A stretch of 12,518 bases of DNA from NCBI GenBank assembly GCA_025354075.1, contig JANXNO010000213.1, positions 1 through 12,518 of the forward strand, read 5' to 3'. A program made the position numbers and the translations under genes. Below are positions 5,670 through 12,518 of the stretch, piece after piece (the first letter of the stretch is position 1; each line of letters opens with the position of its first letter). The notes beneath the pieces were generated by a model. That model saw only the letters and a program-made list of their open reading frames with translations, had not been told where the DNA came from and made no database searches. The stretch is from Burkholderiales bacterium (lineage in GTDB: Bacteria > Pseudomonadota > Gammaproteobacteria > Burkholderiales > Casimicrobiaceae).

Positions 5670-6737
5670 ATGACCCAACCCCGTCGTTTCGCGCCCGCTC
5701 TGGTGCAAACCTTCATCGCCACCGCGTTTGCCCGCGTCGGCTTGCCGGAGGCTGACGCGCATATCGTCGCCGCGCTGATGACGGACGCTGACATGCAGGG
5801 CTCCGACGGCCACGGCATCATCCGGTTGCTGCCCTACATCACACGCATCGAAGCGGGCGGCGTGAATGTGCGGCCGAATATCCGCGTTATCAGCGAGCGT
5901 GCGGCCACGGCGCACATTGACGGCGACAACGGCATGGGGCATCTAGTGATGAAGCGCGCGGCGGAAATTGCGATTGCCAAGGCGAAGATTGCCGGCATGG
6001 CGTGGGTCGGGTCAGTGCACAGCAACCATGCGGGGCCCGCGTCGTTGTACGCGCGCATGGCGCTGCCGGAAGGCATGCTCGGCCTGTATTTCGCGGTCGG
6101 CAACGCTAACCATTTGCCACCGTGGGGCGGGCTCGACATGCTGCTGTCGACCAACCCGATTGCGGTGGCGATTCCCGCGGGCGACGAGCCGCCGATCGTG
6201 CTCGATATGGCCACCACCGTCGCAGCCTACGGCAAGATCAAGGCCAAAGCACAGCGCGGCGAGCAAATGCCCGAAGGCTGGATGATTGATCGTGAGGGCA
6301 ACGCGTTGCTTGACCCGAAGCGTGCGGCGGAAGGTTTGTTGCTTCCGCTCGGCGGCGCGCAGGCGGGCTACAAAGGTTACGGTCTGGCGCTGGTGATCGG
6401 CATTTTGGCTGGTACGTTGAACGGCGCGGCGATGGGCAAAGCGGTGATCGATTTCAATGCGGATGCCGTGACGCCGACCAATACGGGGCAGGCGATGGCC
6501 GTGATTGACCCGAGCGCGTTCGGTGACCCGCAAGTGTTTCGCGACAACGTCGACACGCTGATTCGCGAGCTGCGCGCAAGCGCGAAGTTGCCCGGCGTGA
6601 AACGCATCTGGATGCCCGGCGAGCAAAGCTTTGAGAAGCGCGCTGAGAGCTTGCGATTGGGAGTGCCGGTTGCTCCGGCGCTATGCGACGTGCTGGACAC
6701 CTTGGCGGACCGTTTGGGTGTGCCACGTCTGCTGTAA
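5670..6737 (+). CDS. Ldh-family (malate/L-lactate/ureidoglycolate-type) NAD(P)-dependent oxidoreductase
   Basis: This 355-residue protein belongs to the Ldh_2 family (PF02615), whose members interconvert 2-hydroxy and 2-oxo acids (malate, lactate, sulfolactate, ureidoglycolate) or reduce cyclic imino acids with NAD(P). The fold is distinct from the classic Rossmann lactate dehydrogenases. Family motifs are GSDGHGIIRL with the likely catalytic His48, GSVHSNHAGPASLYARM (residues 114-130; His120), LLSTNPIAVAIPAG (158-171) and VLDMATT. Length is normal. ATG 5670 follows a weak ribosome site. A Bug-type periplasmic receptor gene begins 27 nt downstream on the same strand, so the pair probably forms an operon for uptake and oxidation or reduction of an organic acid. 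The substrate cannot be read from the sequence. Confidence 0.92.
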   Translation: MTQPRRFAPALVQTFIATAFARVGLPEADAHIVAALMTDADMQGSDGHGIIRLLPYITRIEAGGVNVRPNIRVISERAATAHIDGDNGMGHLVMKRAAEIAIAKAKIAGMAWVGSVHSNHAGPASLYARMALPEGMLGLYFAVGNANHLPPWGGLDMLLSTNPIAVAIPAGDEPPIVLDMATTVAAYGKIKAKAQRGEQMPEGWMIDREGNALLDPKRAAEGLLLPLGGAQAGYKGYGLALVIGILAGTLNGAAMGKAVIDFNADAVTPTNTGQAMAVIDPSAFGDPQVFRDNVDTLIRELRASAKLPGVKRIWMPGEQSFEKRAESLRLGVPVAPALCDVLDTLADRLGVPRLL

Positions 6738-6764
6738 CGCTGCAAATATTTAACGAGACTACTC

Positions 6765-7727
6765 ATGAAAATCACTTCAATCTGCCTGGCGTTCGTGTGT
6801 TTCTCATCAACGTTTGCGCACGCACAAAGCTACCCCAACAAACCCATTCGCCTGATCATTCCGCTCGCCGCCGGTAGCGCGGTGGACAACGCCGCGCGAA
6901 TCATCACCAACAAAATGTCGCAGAGCATGGGGCATGCAATCGTCATCGAAAATCTGCCCGGCGCTGCCGGTTTGAGCGGCGCGGACAAGGTCGCGAAAGC
7001 AGCGCCGGATGGCTACACGCTGGGTGGTTTCAACGACAGCATCATGACCATGGTGCCGAATTTGAATCGCAACACGCCGTGGGACATCATCAAGGATTTC
7101 GAACCCGTGTCGCTGGTGGCCACCATCGAATGGGGTTTGATCGCCAGCCCGCAAAGCACGTTCAAAAACGCCGGCGATTTGATCGCGGCTGCAAAGGCCA
7201 CGCCCGGAAAAATTGACTATGCATCAGGCGGTAACGGCAGCCCGCAACACGTGGCAATGGCGCTGTTCGCGTCGCAGGCGGGCGTGTCCATGACGCATGT
7301 GCCATACAAGGGAGCAACGCAGGCGGCGACCGACGTGGCGGCAGGGCAAGTGCCAGTGGCGTTTCAGGGGTTGGCGACGGTTGCATCGCTGGTGCGCGGC
7401 GGCAAGTTGCGCCTGATTGGTGTGACAACGAAAGGCCGTCATCCGCAATTTCTCGACGTGCCGACCGTGTCAGAAAGCGGACTCGCAGGATTTGAATTCA
7501 ACTCATGGTTTGCGATGCTCGCGCCCGCCGGAACGCCAAAAGACATCATTGCGAAGCTCAACGGCGAAATCGCAAAAGCGCTGGCCGACCCCGACGTGCG
7601 TGACAAGTTAAATCAGCAAGGCGTTACACCACGCGGAACAAGCGCCGACGAACTGGGCACGTTGACCAAAGCGCAGTTTGAAAAATACGCGCGCCTGATC
7701 AAAGAGGCGGGCATCAAGGCCGACTAG
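6765..7727 (+). CDS. Bug/TctC-family periplasmic solute-binding receptor
   Basis: This 320-residue protein is a tripartite tricarboxylate transporter (TTT) receptor of the Bug family, very numerous in Burkholderiales. It has a Sec signal peptide (MKITSICLAFVCFSSTFAHA, cleavage likely after AHA at residue 20), and then the family sequence: YPNKPIRLIIPLAAGSAVDNAAR, IVIENLPGAAGLSGAD, AAPDGYTLGG, HVPYKGATQAATDVAAGQV and PTVSESGLAGFEFNSWFAMLAPAGTP. Bug receptors bind carboxylated or aromatic small molecules in the periplasm. No TctA/TctB membrane genes are present in the window, as is common for orphan Bug genes. It follows the Ldh-family gene by 27 nt and is convergent with the diguanylate cyclase gene, with stops 11 nt apart. 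The ligand is unknown; a 2-hydroxy or 2-oxo acid is a guess from the partner gene. Confidence 0.95.
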   Translation: MKITSICLAFVCFSSTFAHAQSYPNKPIRLIIPLAAGSAVDNAARIITNKMSQSMGHAIVIENLPGAAGLSGADKVAKAAPDGYTLGGFNDSIMTMVPNLNRNTPWDIIKDFEPVSLVATIEWGLIASPQSTFKNAGDLIAAAKATPGKIDYASGGNGSPQHVAMALFASQAGVSMTHVPYKGATQAATDVAAGQVPVAFQGLATVASLVRGGKLRLIGVTTKGRHPQFLDVPTVSESGLAGFEFNSWFAMLAPAGTPKDIIAKLNGEIAKALADPDVRDKLNQQGVTPRGTSADELGTLTKAQFEKYARLIKEAGIKAD

Positions 7728-7738
7728 CCGCTCACCGG

Positions 7739-8980
7739 TCAGACCGCGTCCGCTATCTCCACGCGGTTGCGGCCATCGCGCTTAGCGCGGTACAGCGCCT
7801 GATCGGCGCGCGTCATCAGCTGCGACAATGTGGTCGTCGCTGATTGCGCGGAGGCCACGCCAATGCTCACCGTGTGCTGGCGGGTGTGGCCGAGCGTTGC
7901 CGAGTCGCGCTGAAACGCAGCGCGCAGCGACTCGGCATTCGCGGTGGCTGCGGCAAGATTGGCCTGTGGCAACAGCGCACAAAACTCCTCACCGCCCAAC
8001 CGCGCGAGCACGGCGTTAGCAGGCAAATTCGCCTGCGCGCAGCGTGCCAGAAGCGAAATCACGTGATCGCCCTGATAGTGGCCGAAATCATCGTTCACCG
8101 CCGTGAAATGATCAAGGTCCATCATCAGCAGGCTGCAATCGGCCAGCGACTGCGCGCTCGCTGCGTCCTTGAGACCACGACGATTGAACAGACCAGTGAG
8201 CGAGTCGCGCAGCGCCAGCGTTCGCAGTTGCTGGCCCAGCTCGTCGATCAGCACGAGCACCATGCCGATCAGCAGGATCAGCCGTCCGGCCAGCCCCACT
8301 GCGTAAAAAACAAACGTCGTGCGCGTCGGCCCGCCCAGAGGAATGTTGCTGCGCATGTTGACCAGCGTGTCGACCGCGCGGATGCCGAACACGGTCGCCA
8401 CCATCAGCAGACCGAGCACCATGACGCCGTGCGGCACGCGAAACCGTGCGTGCTTGACGCCCGCCGCGTTTGGCCGCACTCTTGACCCGGCGAGCATCAG
8501 CCACGCATGCCAGACGCAGATCACGCCAGTCGCAAAGGCCACCAGCAAAATTCGGGCTGCGAGGTTTAATTCCGGATACATGAACGCGACGATGAGCGCC
8601 GCGACGCCGACGTACAACCAGCGCAGCGACGGCAGGCGTTGGTAGCGATACGCAAAGGTGCCGCATGCGCCCAATGCCGCGCCCGAAATAATCATCACGT
8701 TGGCCAGCGTGATGCCCAGAATCGGCGGTACGATTTCTTGCGACGTATTGAGGCCGATGCCGATGGCAACGGTTAGCGTGCTCCACACCCACTGCGTCGC
8801 ACCGCGCACGCGCACCGCCTGCCGCAGCGTGAGCAGCAGCATGATGGCCATGAAGAAAAACAGTGCTGCCGCTACATAGCCCAGCAGCTTGATGTCACTT
8901 GCCAACGACGAGACCCTCGATAGTTCTTTTTGGGAGTTCGGCCGCAGCGGCGACGTGCTCGGCAGGCACGAGCGCTTCAA
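7739..8980 (-). CDS. Membrane-bound GGDEF diguanylate cyclase
   Basis: The C-terminal third (residues about 255-405) is a GGDEF domain that makes cyclic di-GMP from two GTP. It shows RDSLTGLFNRRGL, the metal-binding DLDHF followed by NDDFGHYQGD, the signature RLGGEEF (GGEEF at 329-333), SIGVA and ADQALYRAKRDGRNRV, so it should be catalytically active. The upstream inhibitory I-site RxxD is not present at the expected position, so product inhibition through that site is unlikely. The N-terminal part has about seven hydrophobic segments (residues 33-52, 64-78, 88-112, 121-135, 142-163, 184-203, 223-245), a membrane sensor I do not recognise by name. The start is uncertain: TTG 8980 has GAGG nearby, but TTG 8905 (also after GAGG) would begin just before the first membrane helix. 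Transcribed away from the carbonic anhydrase gene. Confidence 0.93.
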   Translation of the reverse strand: MKRSCLPSTSPLRPNSQKELSRVSSLASDIKLLGYVAAALFFFMAIMLLLTLRQAVRVRGATQWVWSTLTVAIGIGLNTSQEIVPPILGITLANVMIISGAALGACGTFAYRYQRLPSLRWLYVGVAALIVAFMYPELNLAARILLVAFATGVICVWHAWLMLAGSRVRPNAAGVKHARFRVPHGVMVLGLLMVATVFGIRAVDTLVNMRSNIPLGGPTRTTFVFYAVGLAGRLILLIGMVLVLIDELGQQLRTLALRDSLTGLFNRRGLKDAASAQSLADCSLLMMDLDHFTAVNDDFGHYQGDHVISLLARCAQANLPANAVLARLGGEEFCALLPQANLAAATANAESLRAAFQRDSATLGHTRQHTVSIGVASAQSATTTLSQLMTRADQALYRAKRDGRNRVEIADAV

Positions 8981-9236
8981 ACGTTCGCCTCACTGTGCCT
9001 GTTGTCCATTATTGTCGGGGAAAAGCGGGCGAATCGGAAATATTGAATCCCAACTCGATACGCGCGCATGCAGACGCCTTGCCGCAACCTTAAACGTTAT
9101 TAATTGACGTACCGAAGCGGCGATGGGCATTGTGTACGTTTGTTCAGATGGCTAGTATCCGTCTGCCAGTGCGTTGTCAGGAATTCATCCTTGACACCGC
9201 AAACCGAGCACAACATCAATTTTCAAGGGGTACAAA

Positions 9237-9941
9237 ATGAAAAAACTATTCGCAGCGCTATGCGTCGCGGTCGGACTGGCGGGTTGCGCCTCAACCCAAA
9301 CCGCGCCTACAACGTCCAGCAGTTACACCACGATGGACAAATCTGCGCAATCAGCGATGACAGCTGACGGCGCTATCGCCGCATTGAAGGACGGCAACCA
9401 GCGCTTTGTCTCGGGCAACATGATCAAGCGCGACTTGATGAAGCAGGTGAAGGCAACCGGTTATGCGCAGTATCCGCTGGCCACGGTGGTGAGTTGCATT
9501 GACTCACGCGCCGGCCCGGAGATTGTGTTTGACCAGGGCATCGGTGACGTGTTCAGCGCGCGGGTCGCTGGCAATTTCGTCAACGAAGACATTCTCGGCA
9601 GCCTCGAATTTGCGACTAAAGCAGCCGGATCGAAAGTGGTCGTGGTGCTCGGTCATTCGAGCTGTGGCGCGATCAAGGGTGCATGTGACGACGTGGTGCT
9701 TGGCAATCTGACCGGCATGCTCGCCAAAATCAAACCCGCCGTGGCGGACGTCAGCATGGCAGGAGACCGGACGTCTAAAAATGACGCCTTTGTGCAGATG
9801 GTGGCCGAGGCGAATGTGAAGCGCACGGTTAACGACATCATGGCGAAAAGCCCGGTTTTGAAAGCGATGGCGGATGCCGGACAAATCAAGATTGTGGGCG
9901 CGATGCTTGATGTCAAAACGGGTGTGGTGACCTGGTACTAG
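9237..9941 (+). CDS. Beta-class carbonic anhydrase with lipoprotein signal
   Basis: This 234-residue protein is a beta-carbonic anhydrase (CO2 + H2O to bicarbonate + H+). The zinc site is readable: SCIDSR with C87 and the D89-R91 dyad, and GHSSCGA with H140 and C143. The core AALKDGNQRFVSGN and GDVFSARVAGNFVNEDILGSLEFA are typical. The N-terminus MKKLFAALCVAVGLAGC is a type II signal peptide with lipobox LAGC (C17), followed by a Ser/Thr-rich linker, so the enzyme should be a lipid-anchored envelope protein; residue +2 is Ala, which favours the outer membrane. Many beta enzymes are cytosolic, so the lipoprotein form is notable. ATG 9237 follows AAGGGG at good spacing. It is probably monocistronic, divergent from the diguanylate cyclase gene; the 256-bp gap upstream holds no other gene I can support. 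Confidence 0.93.
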   Translation: MKKLFAALCVAVGLAGCASTQTAPTTSSSYTTMDKSAQSAMTADGAIAALKDGNQRFVSGNMIKRDLMKQVKATGYAQYPLATVVSCIDSRAGPEIVFDQGIGDVFSARVAGNFVNEDILGSLEFATKAAGSKVVVVLGHSSCGAIKGACDDVVLGNLTGMLAKIKPAVADVSMAGDRTSKNDAFVQMVAEANVKRTVNDIMAKSPVLKAMADAGQIKIVGAMLDVKTGVVTWY

Positions 9942-9976
9942 ACACTTTCGGCTTGGGTGGGGCAGGGCGCGGCCTA

Positions 9977-9992
9977 ATGCACTGATGCACTG
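9977..9992 (+). repeat. Tandem repeat, 2 x ATGCACTG
   Basis: Two perfect head-to-tail copies of the 8-mer ATGCACTG lie between the carbonic anhydrase gene and the DUF2007 gene, directly before the hairpin at 9995-10013. It is probably a small slippage duplication; no function is indicated. Confidence 0.5.
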
Positions 9993-9994
9993 AT

Positions 9995-10013
9995 GAGCGC
10001 AACGATTGCGCTC
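9995..10013 (+). terminator. Strong hairpin, possible terminator or leader element
   Basis: GAGCGCAACGATTGCGCTC forms a perfect 8-bp stem (GAGCGCAA/TTGCGCTC) with a 3-nt CGA loop, 54 nt after the carbonic anhydrase stop and 17 nt before the DUF2007 ATG. It is not followed by a T-run, so an intrinsic terminator is not certain. It may instead be a leader hairpin near the DUF2007 ribosome site, a 3'-end stabiliser, or a protein binding palindrome. Confidence 0.4.
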
Positions 10014-10030
10014 GGATATGCTCACGACTG

Positions 10031-10333
10031 ATGCAACGCCTCACACAAGCCCCCAATCTCGCCATCGCCACAATGTGGGCGGATGCCCTCAATCGCGAAG
10101 GCATTGTCACCAGCCTGCAGCGCACGTTTCTCACCGGCGGAATGGGCGACCTGCCGCCCGATCAGTGTTTGCCGGAAATCTGGATTAGCGACCTCGCGCA
10201 GGAAAAGCGCGCGAGAGAACTGTTGCACGACCTGCAACATATTCCGCAACGACGCTGGCACTGCCAGTGTGGTGAATTGATTGAAGGCGGCTTTGAGCAA
10301 TGCTGGAGTTGCGGCGCGCTGATGCCGCGATAG
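10031..10333 (+). CDS. DUF2007-type protein with C-terminal zinc ribbon
   Basis: This 100-residue protein has an N-terminal DUF2007-like (PII-like, putative signal-transducing) ferredoxin-type fold at about residues 1-70: a start resembling 'a-nl-iA-mwadaLNreGI' and the segment PEIWISDLAQEKRARELL. The C-terminus (residues 78-94) has two cysteine pairs, C78-x-C80 and C91-x2-C94, a compact zinc-ribbon-like knuckle. No enzyme motif is visible. The GNAT acetyltransferase gene starts 7 nt after its stop, so the two are probably cotranscribed. No good ribosome site precedes ATG 10031; an upstream hairpin (9995-10013) may affect expression. The role is unknown; the domain call rests on pattern similarity. 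Confidence 0.8.
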   Translation: MQRLTQAPNLAIATMWADALNREGIVTSLQRTFLTGGMGDLPPDQCLPEIWISDLAQEKRARELLHDLQHIPQRRWHCQCGELIEGGFEQCWSCGALMPR

Positions 10334-10340
10334 CTGCGTT

Positions 10341-10904
10341 GTGAACTACACGCTGGAGACGCCGTTATTGACCACGCGATTGATGATTCGCCTCGCTGAG
10401 CGCGACGATCTCGATGCGCTGTTTGCGCTCCACTCAGACCCGGGAACCACGCGCTACATTCCGCACATGCATTGGACCACTCGCGCCGATGCTGACGTGT
10501 GGTTCGCGCGGTTACGGGTGCGACGCGAGCAGCAAAGCGCGGTGCAATGCGTGATCGTCAAACGCACGACCGATGACCTTGCCGAAACAATCGTCGGCAC
10601 CGCCATGCTCTTCAACTTAGATGTTGCTAGTGGGCTTGCAGAAATCGGCTATCTGCTGGGGCGCGGGCATTGGGGCAAAGGCTATGCCACCGAGGCAATG
10701 GCTGCGTTCATCGACTTCTCGTTTTCAACGCTCAATTTGCGTCGGCTAGAGGCGACGGTAGACGTGCGAAACGTCGCATCAAACAAATTGCTTGAACGTC
10801 TCGGTTTTGTGCTCGAAGGCGTGCTGCGCGAGCGCTGGCTGGCGGCCAGCGAGCTGCAAAATATCAACCTGCACGGGTTGCTCAAGCGTGAGTGGAAGCC
10901 CTGA
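10341..10904 (+). CDS. GNAT-family N-acetyltransferase (RimJ/RimL-like)
   Basis: This 187-residue protein is a GCN5-related acetyltransferase of the RimJ/RimL/SpeG-like branch (Acetyltransf_3). It opens with LETPLLTTRLMIRLAERDDLDALFAL, the usual 'T-RL-lR' strand. The acetyl-CoA pyrophosphate loop is GRGHWGKGYATEAM (residues 107-120), followed by LRRLEATVDVRNVASNKLLERLGF, where Asn148 and the downstream segment complete the site. The start is GTG 10341, chosen because no ATG fits and because it begins 7 nt after the preceding stop. Substrates in this branch include ribosomal protein N-termini, antibiotics, amino acids and polyamines; none can be inferred here. Convergent with the hydrolase gene, stops 9 nt apart. 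Confidence 0.92.
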   Translation: MNYTLETPLLTTRLMIRLAERDDLDALFALHSDPGTTRYIPHMHWTTRADADVWFARLRVRREQQSAVQCVIVKRTTDDLAETIVGTAMLFNLDVASGLAEIGYLLGRGHWGKGYATEAMAAFIDFSFSTLNLRRLEATVDVRNVASNKLLERLGFVLEGVLRERWLAASELQNINLHGLLKREWKP

Positions 10905-10913
10905 ATTTGCGAT

Positions 10914-12344
10914 TTACCTCAAAGGGCAAGCCGGCAATTTCCCCTTCGCGCGCCATGCTTTGACCGTTCCACCGTCGTCAACGCCGACCGTGTCGTCGGT
11001 GTGCGCGCAGCCGTAATTGGGCTGGGCAACAACACTCGCTGCGAGCACATCGTCGCCTGCCGGTTTGACGCCGGTTTCCACCCACTTCACCATGTCAGCG
11101 AAGGCGGCCACCTGTTCGGCGACCGTGAAGTCGCAGTGGCCCGGTGCGCGAATCGCGCGCTGCACGAGGTTCGCGCTGTTACCCTTGTCCGTGACACGTT
11201 GAAGATAAATTTGCTCCATCATGAACGGCACGTACATGTCGCCCAGCGTGTGCAGCGTCAACACCGGAATTTTGAATTCGCCGTTGACCTTTGGAATCCA
11301 GCGCACGCCGTCGCCGCGCAGCGGGTTGGCGTCTGCGTCCGCCGTTGACCGAACGATGCTCGCGTTGAATGCATCGACCACAGCGTCCGGTGCATCAAAG
11401 CGATAGCGAATGCGGTTGGTGTCGACCACGTTCTTCCCGCTCGCCAGAATGCCCGCCACATCGCCGGTACGGCCAAAACCATCCCAGACCACTTTTTGCA
11501 GCGCGTCGTTGGTGAAGCCTTCTTCGAAGACCGGACGCGGGCCACCGGTCAAATGCATGACCATCGTTTTCAGGCGTGCGCCCTGTGCAGTTGGCGTGGC
11601 GAATGACGTCGTGCTGTTGAACAACGTGGCGCGTACGTCTGCAGCAAGTGCGGCCCAATTCGTCGCCGGAAATTTTGTCGCTGGCAATCCTGCGAGTTGT
11701 TGGGCTGCCAGTTGAACCGCCGCGAAATGGTCAAACAATTCGGTGTCGCCGAGCACGCCGCACATCGGCACTGCGCCGTCGTAGCGCACCTTGCTGCGCG
11801 CCGTGGTGAACGCTTCGTCCTCAATCGCAGCAGCGGTGATGTGCCCGCCCATCGAACGACCGAAGAGATACGTGCGAGTCGGCGCGGCGAGAGTGCGTCC
11901 GTTACCGGCGGCGATTTTGTTGAAGGTCAGCGTCAGTGCGTTGGTGTCTTCCACCCCGGCGCGAACGTCGTAATAATTCTTGCTGTAACTCGACGCCACC
12001 CACGCGTAACCGTTGTCGATCAGATAGCGACGAATCGGCGGATCCTGCACGGTGAGTGTGTTACCCGTGCCCGCGTAGCCATGCGCATACACGGCGAGCT
12101 TGCCGTTCCAATTTGCCTTGGGCACTTCCACACGATAACCCGCACCGCCAAGCACGCCTACCCAACGATCCGTCGGCGTGGTCGCGTTGGCGATCTCGGC
12201 GAAGGTCGTTTCCGTCGCGGCGACGAACGCGTTGCGCTTATCGTGTTCGCGGGTTGCTTCCGGCGCGGGAGTGAGTTGGGCGCAAGCGCTGAGGAGCAGC
12301 GTCGTGACGACTGGCGTGAGCAGCGAAAAGTGAGGAAGTTTCAT
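10914..12344 (-). CDS. Lipoprotein alpha/beta hydrolase
   Basis: This 476-residue protein has a lipoprotein signal, MKLPHFSLLTPVVTTLLLSAC, with lipobox LSAC (C21), so it should be anchored in the cell envelope. The hydrolase fold is shown by the oxyanion-region AVYAHGYAGTG (residues 85-94), the nucleophile elbow FGRSMGGH (Ser164), a later acid in TLHTLGDMYVPF (Asp369) and the catalytic His in APGHCDF (His403), a complete Ser-Asp-His triad in family order. A long insert of about 170 residues between the nucleophile and the acid may form a lid. ATG 12344 is preferred to ATG 12362 because it gives a standard signal peptide and lies 4 nt after the stop of the short-chain dehydrogenase gene; translational coupling is likely. 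Probably an esterase or lipase-like enzyme; the substrate is unknown. Confidence 0.88.
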   Translation of the reverse strand: MKLPHFSLLTPVVTTLLLSACAQLTPAPEATREHDKRNAFVAATETTFAEIANATTPTDRWVGVLGGAGYRVEVPKANWNGKLAVYAHGYAGTGNTLTVQDPPIRRYLIDNGYAWVASSYSKNYYDVRAGVEDTNALTLTFNKIAAGNGRTLAAPTRTYLFGRSMGGHITAAAIEDEAFTTARSKVRYDGAVPMCGVLGDTELFDHFAAVQLAAQQLAGLPATKFPATNWAALAADVRATLFNSTTSFATPTAQGARLKTMVMHLTGGPRPVFEEGFTNDALQKVVWDGFGRTGDVAGILASGKNVVDTNRIRYRFDAPDAVVDAFNASIVRSTADADANPLRGDGVRWIPKVNGEFKIPVLTLHTLGDMYVPFMMEQIYLQRVTDKGNSANLVQRAIRAPGHCDFTVAEQVAAFADMVKWVETGVKPAGDDVLAASVVAQPNYGCAHTDDTVGVDDGGTVKAWRAKGKLPACPLR

Positions 12345-12348
12345 GCAA

Positions 12349-12518
12349 CTAGTCCCGCACATCTGCCACCGGATTCGCGCCGAAATCCGCTCGCGTGAGA
12401 TACATAAGCACGCGCTTTGCCGCAGCTTCGGGCGAGAGCAACTGCCCGCTGTTTTTGTAGTCGATGAAGACCTTCTGATCGGGGAACGCGTTGGCGTCCG
12501 CCGCGCGCAATTGCGTTT
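12349..12518 (-). CDS. Short-chain dehydrogenase/reductase, C-terminal end only
   Basis: The minus-strand frame ending at TAG (12351-12349) stays open to the window edge and encodes 55 C-terminal residues, including FPDQKVFIDYKNSGQLLSPE and ADFGANPVADVRD. This matches the tail of SDR-family oxidoreductases of the benzil/sepiapterin-reductase type, in which a 'G-Ll-pe-aA-kvl-yL' helix precedes a 'fg-npv-DvRd' terminus. The Rossmann and YxxxK motifs lie outside the window, so the call rests on the tail alone. The lipoprotein hydrolase gene begins 4 nt downstream on the same strand, so the two probably share a transcript. Confidence 0.65.
   Translation of the reverse strand, partial: TQLRAADANAFPDQKVFIDYKNSGQLLSPEAAAKRVLMYLTRADFGANPVADVRD

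Noticed and set aside
6012..6626. Minus-strand ORF (204 codons) within the Ldh-family gene
   Set aside because: Antisense shadow; the composition (HRR, AER repeats) is typical of reversed GC-rich codons.
9191..9219. TTGACA with CATCAA 17 bp downstream as the carbonic anhydrase promoter
   Set aside because: The -35 is perfect but the -10 matches only 3 of 6, and the start point would fall on the ribosome site, leaving almost no leader.
11697..12398. Plus-strand ORF (233 codons) opposite the hydrolase
   Set aside because: Shadow frame rich in Arg, Ala and His, with no domain; the minus-strand hydrolase with signal peptide and triad explains the region.

Overview
The window looks like a chromosomal segment of a betaproteobacterium, probably in or near Burkholderiales. 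The pointers are a Bug/TctC-type solute receptor next to a malate/lactate-type dehydrogenase, GC-rich coding sequence, and acsF, the oxygen-dependent cyclase of (bacterio)chlorophyll synthesis. acsF, with a TGTC-N10-GACA palindrome upstream that fits the PpsR/CrtJ operator, suggests an aerobic anoxygenic phototroph. This is inferred from gene content; no rRNA or other lineage marker is present.

Layout. (1) Bases 1-1141: the 3' part of a PLP-dependent aminotransferase, followed by a very small GTG-start ORF (1138-1308) and an orphan HigA-type antitoxin (1331-1621). (2) Bases 1671-3509: a tightly overlapping three-gene operon with lower GC in sampled stretches. It encodes a STAS-like/GHKL ATPase protein, a DUF4325 STAS-like protein and a small single-span membrane protein. 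This is the most system-like and least understood part of the window. (3) Bases 3568-4113: a YgjP-like zinc metallopeptidase-fold protein, convergent with acsF (4130-5209, minus). (4) Bases 5210-5669: a divergent intergenic region holding the acsF promoter and operator. (5) Bases 5670-7727: an Ldh-family oxidoreductase and a periplasmic Bug receptor, a likely two-gene organic-acid uptake/catabolism unit. (6) Bases 7739-8980 (minus): a seven-span membrane diguanylate cyclase. (7) Bases 9237-9941: a beta-carbonic anhydrase with a lipoprotein signal. (8) Bases 10031-10904: a DUF2007/zinc-ribbon protein and a GNAT acetyltransferase, closely spaced. (9) Bases 10914-12344 (minus): a lipoprotein alpha/beta hydrolase, preceded after 4 nt by the 3' end of a short-chain dehydrogenase that runs off the window.

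Most of the window is ordinary housekeeping and metabolic sequence. The two places that repay attention are the ATPase-DUF4325-membrane operon, which by analogy could be a phosphorylation-controlled partner switch, and the solitary acsF under a recognisable light/redox operator. I saw no rRNA, tRNA, CRISPR array, transposase or prophage gene.
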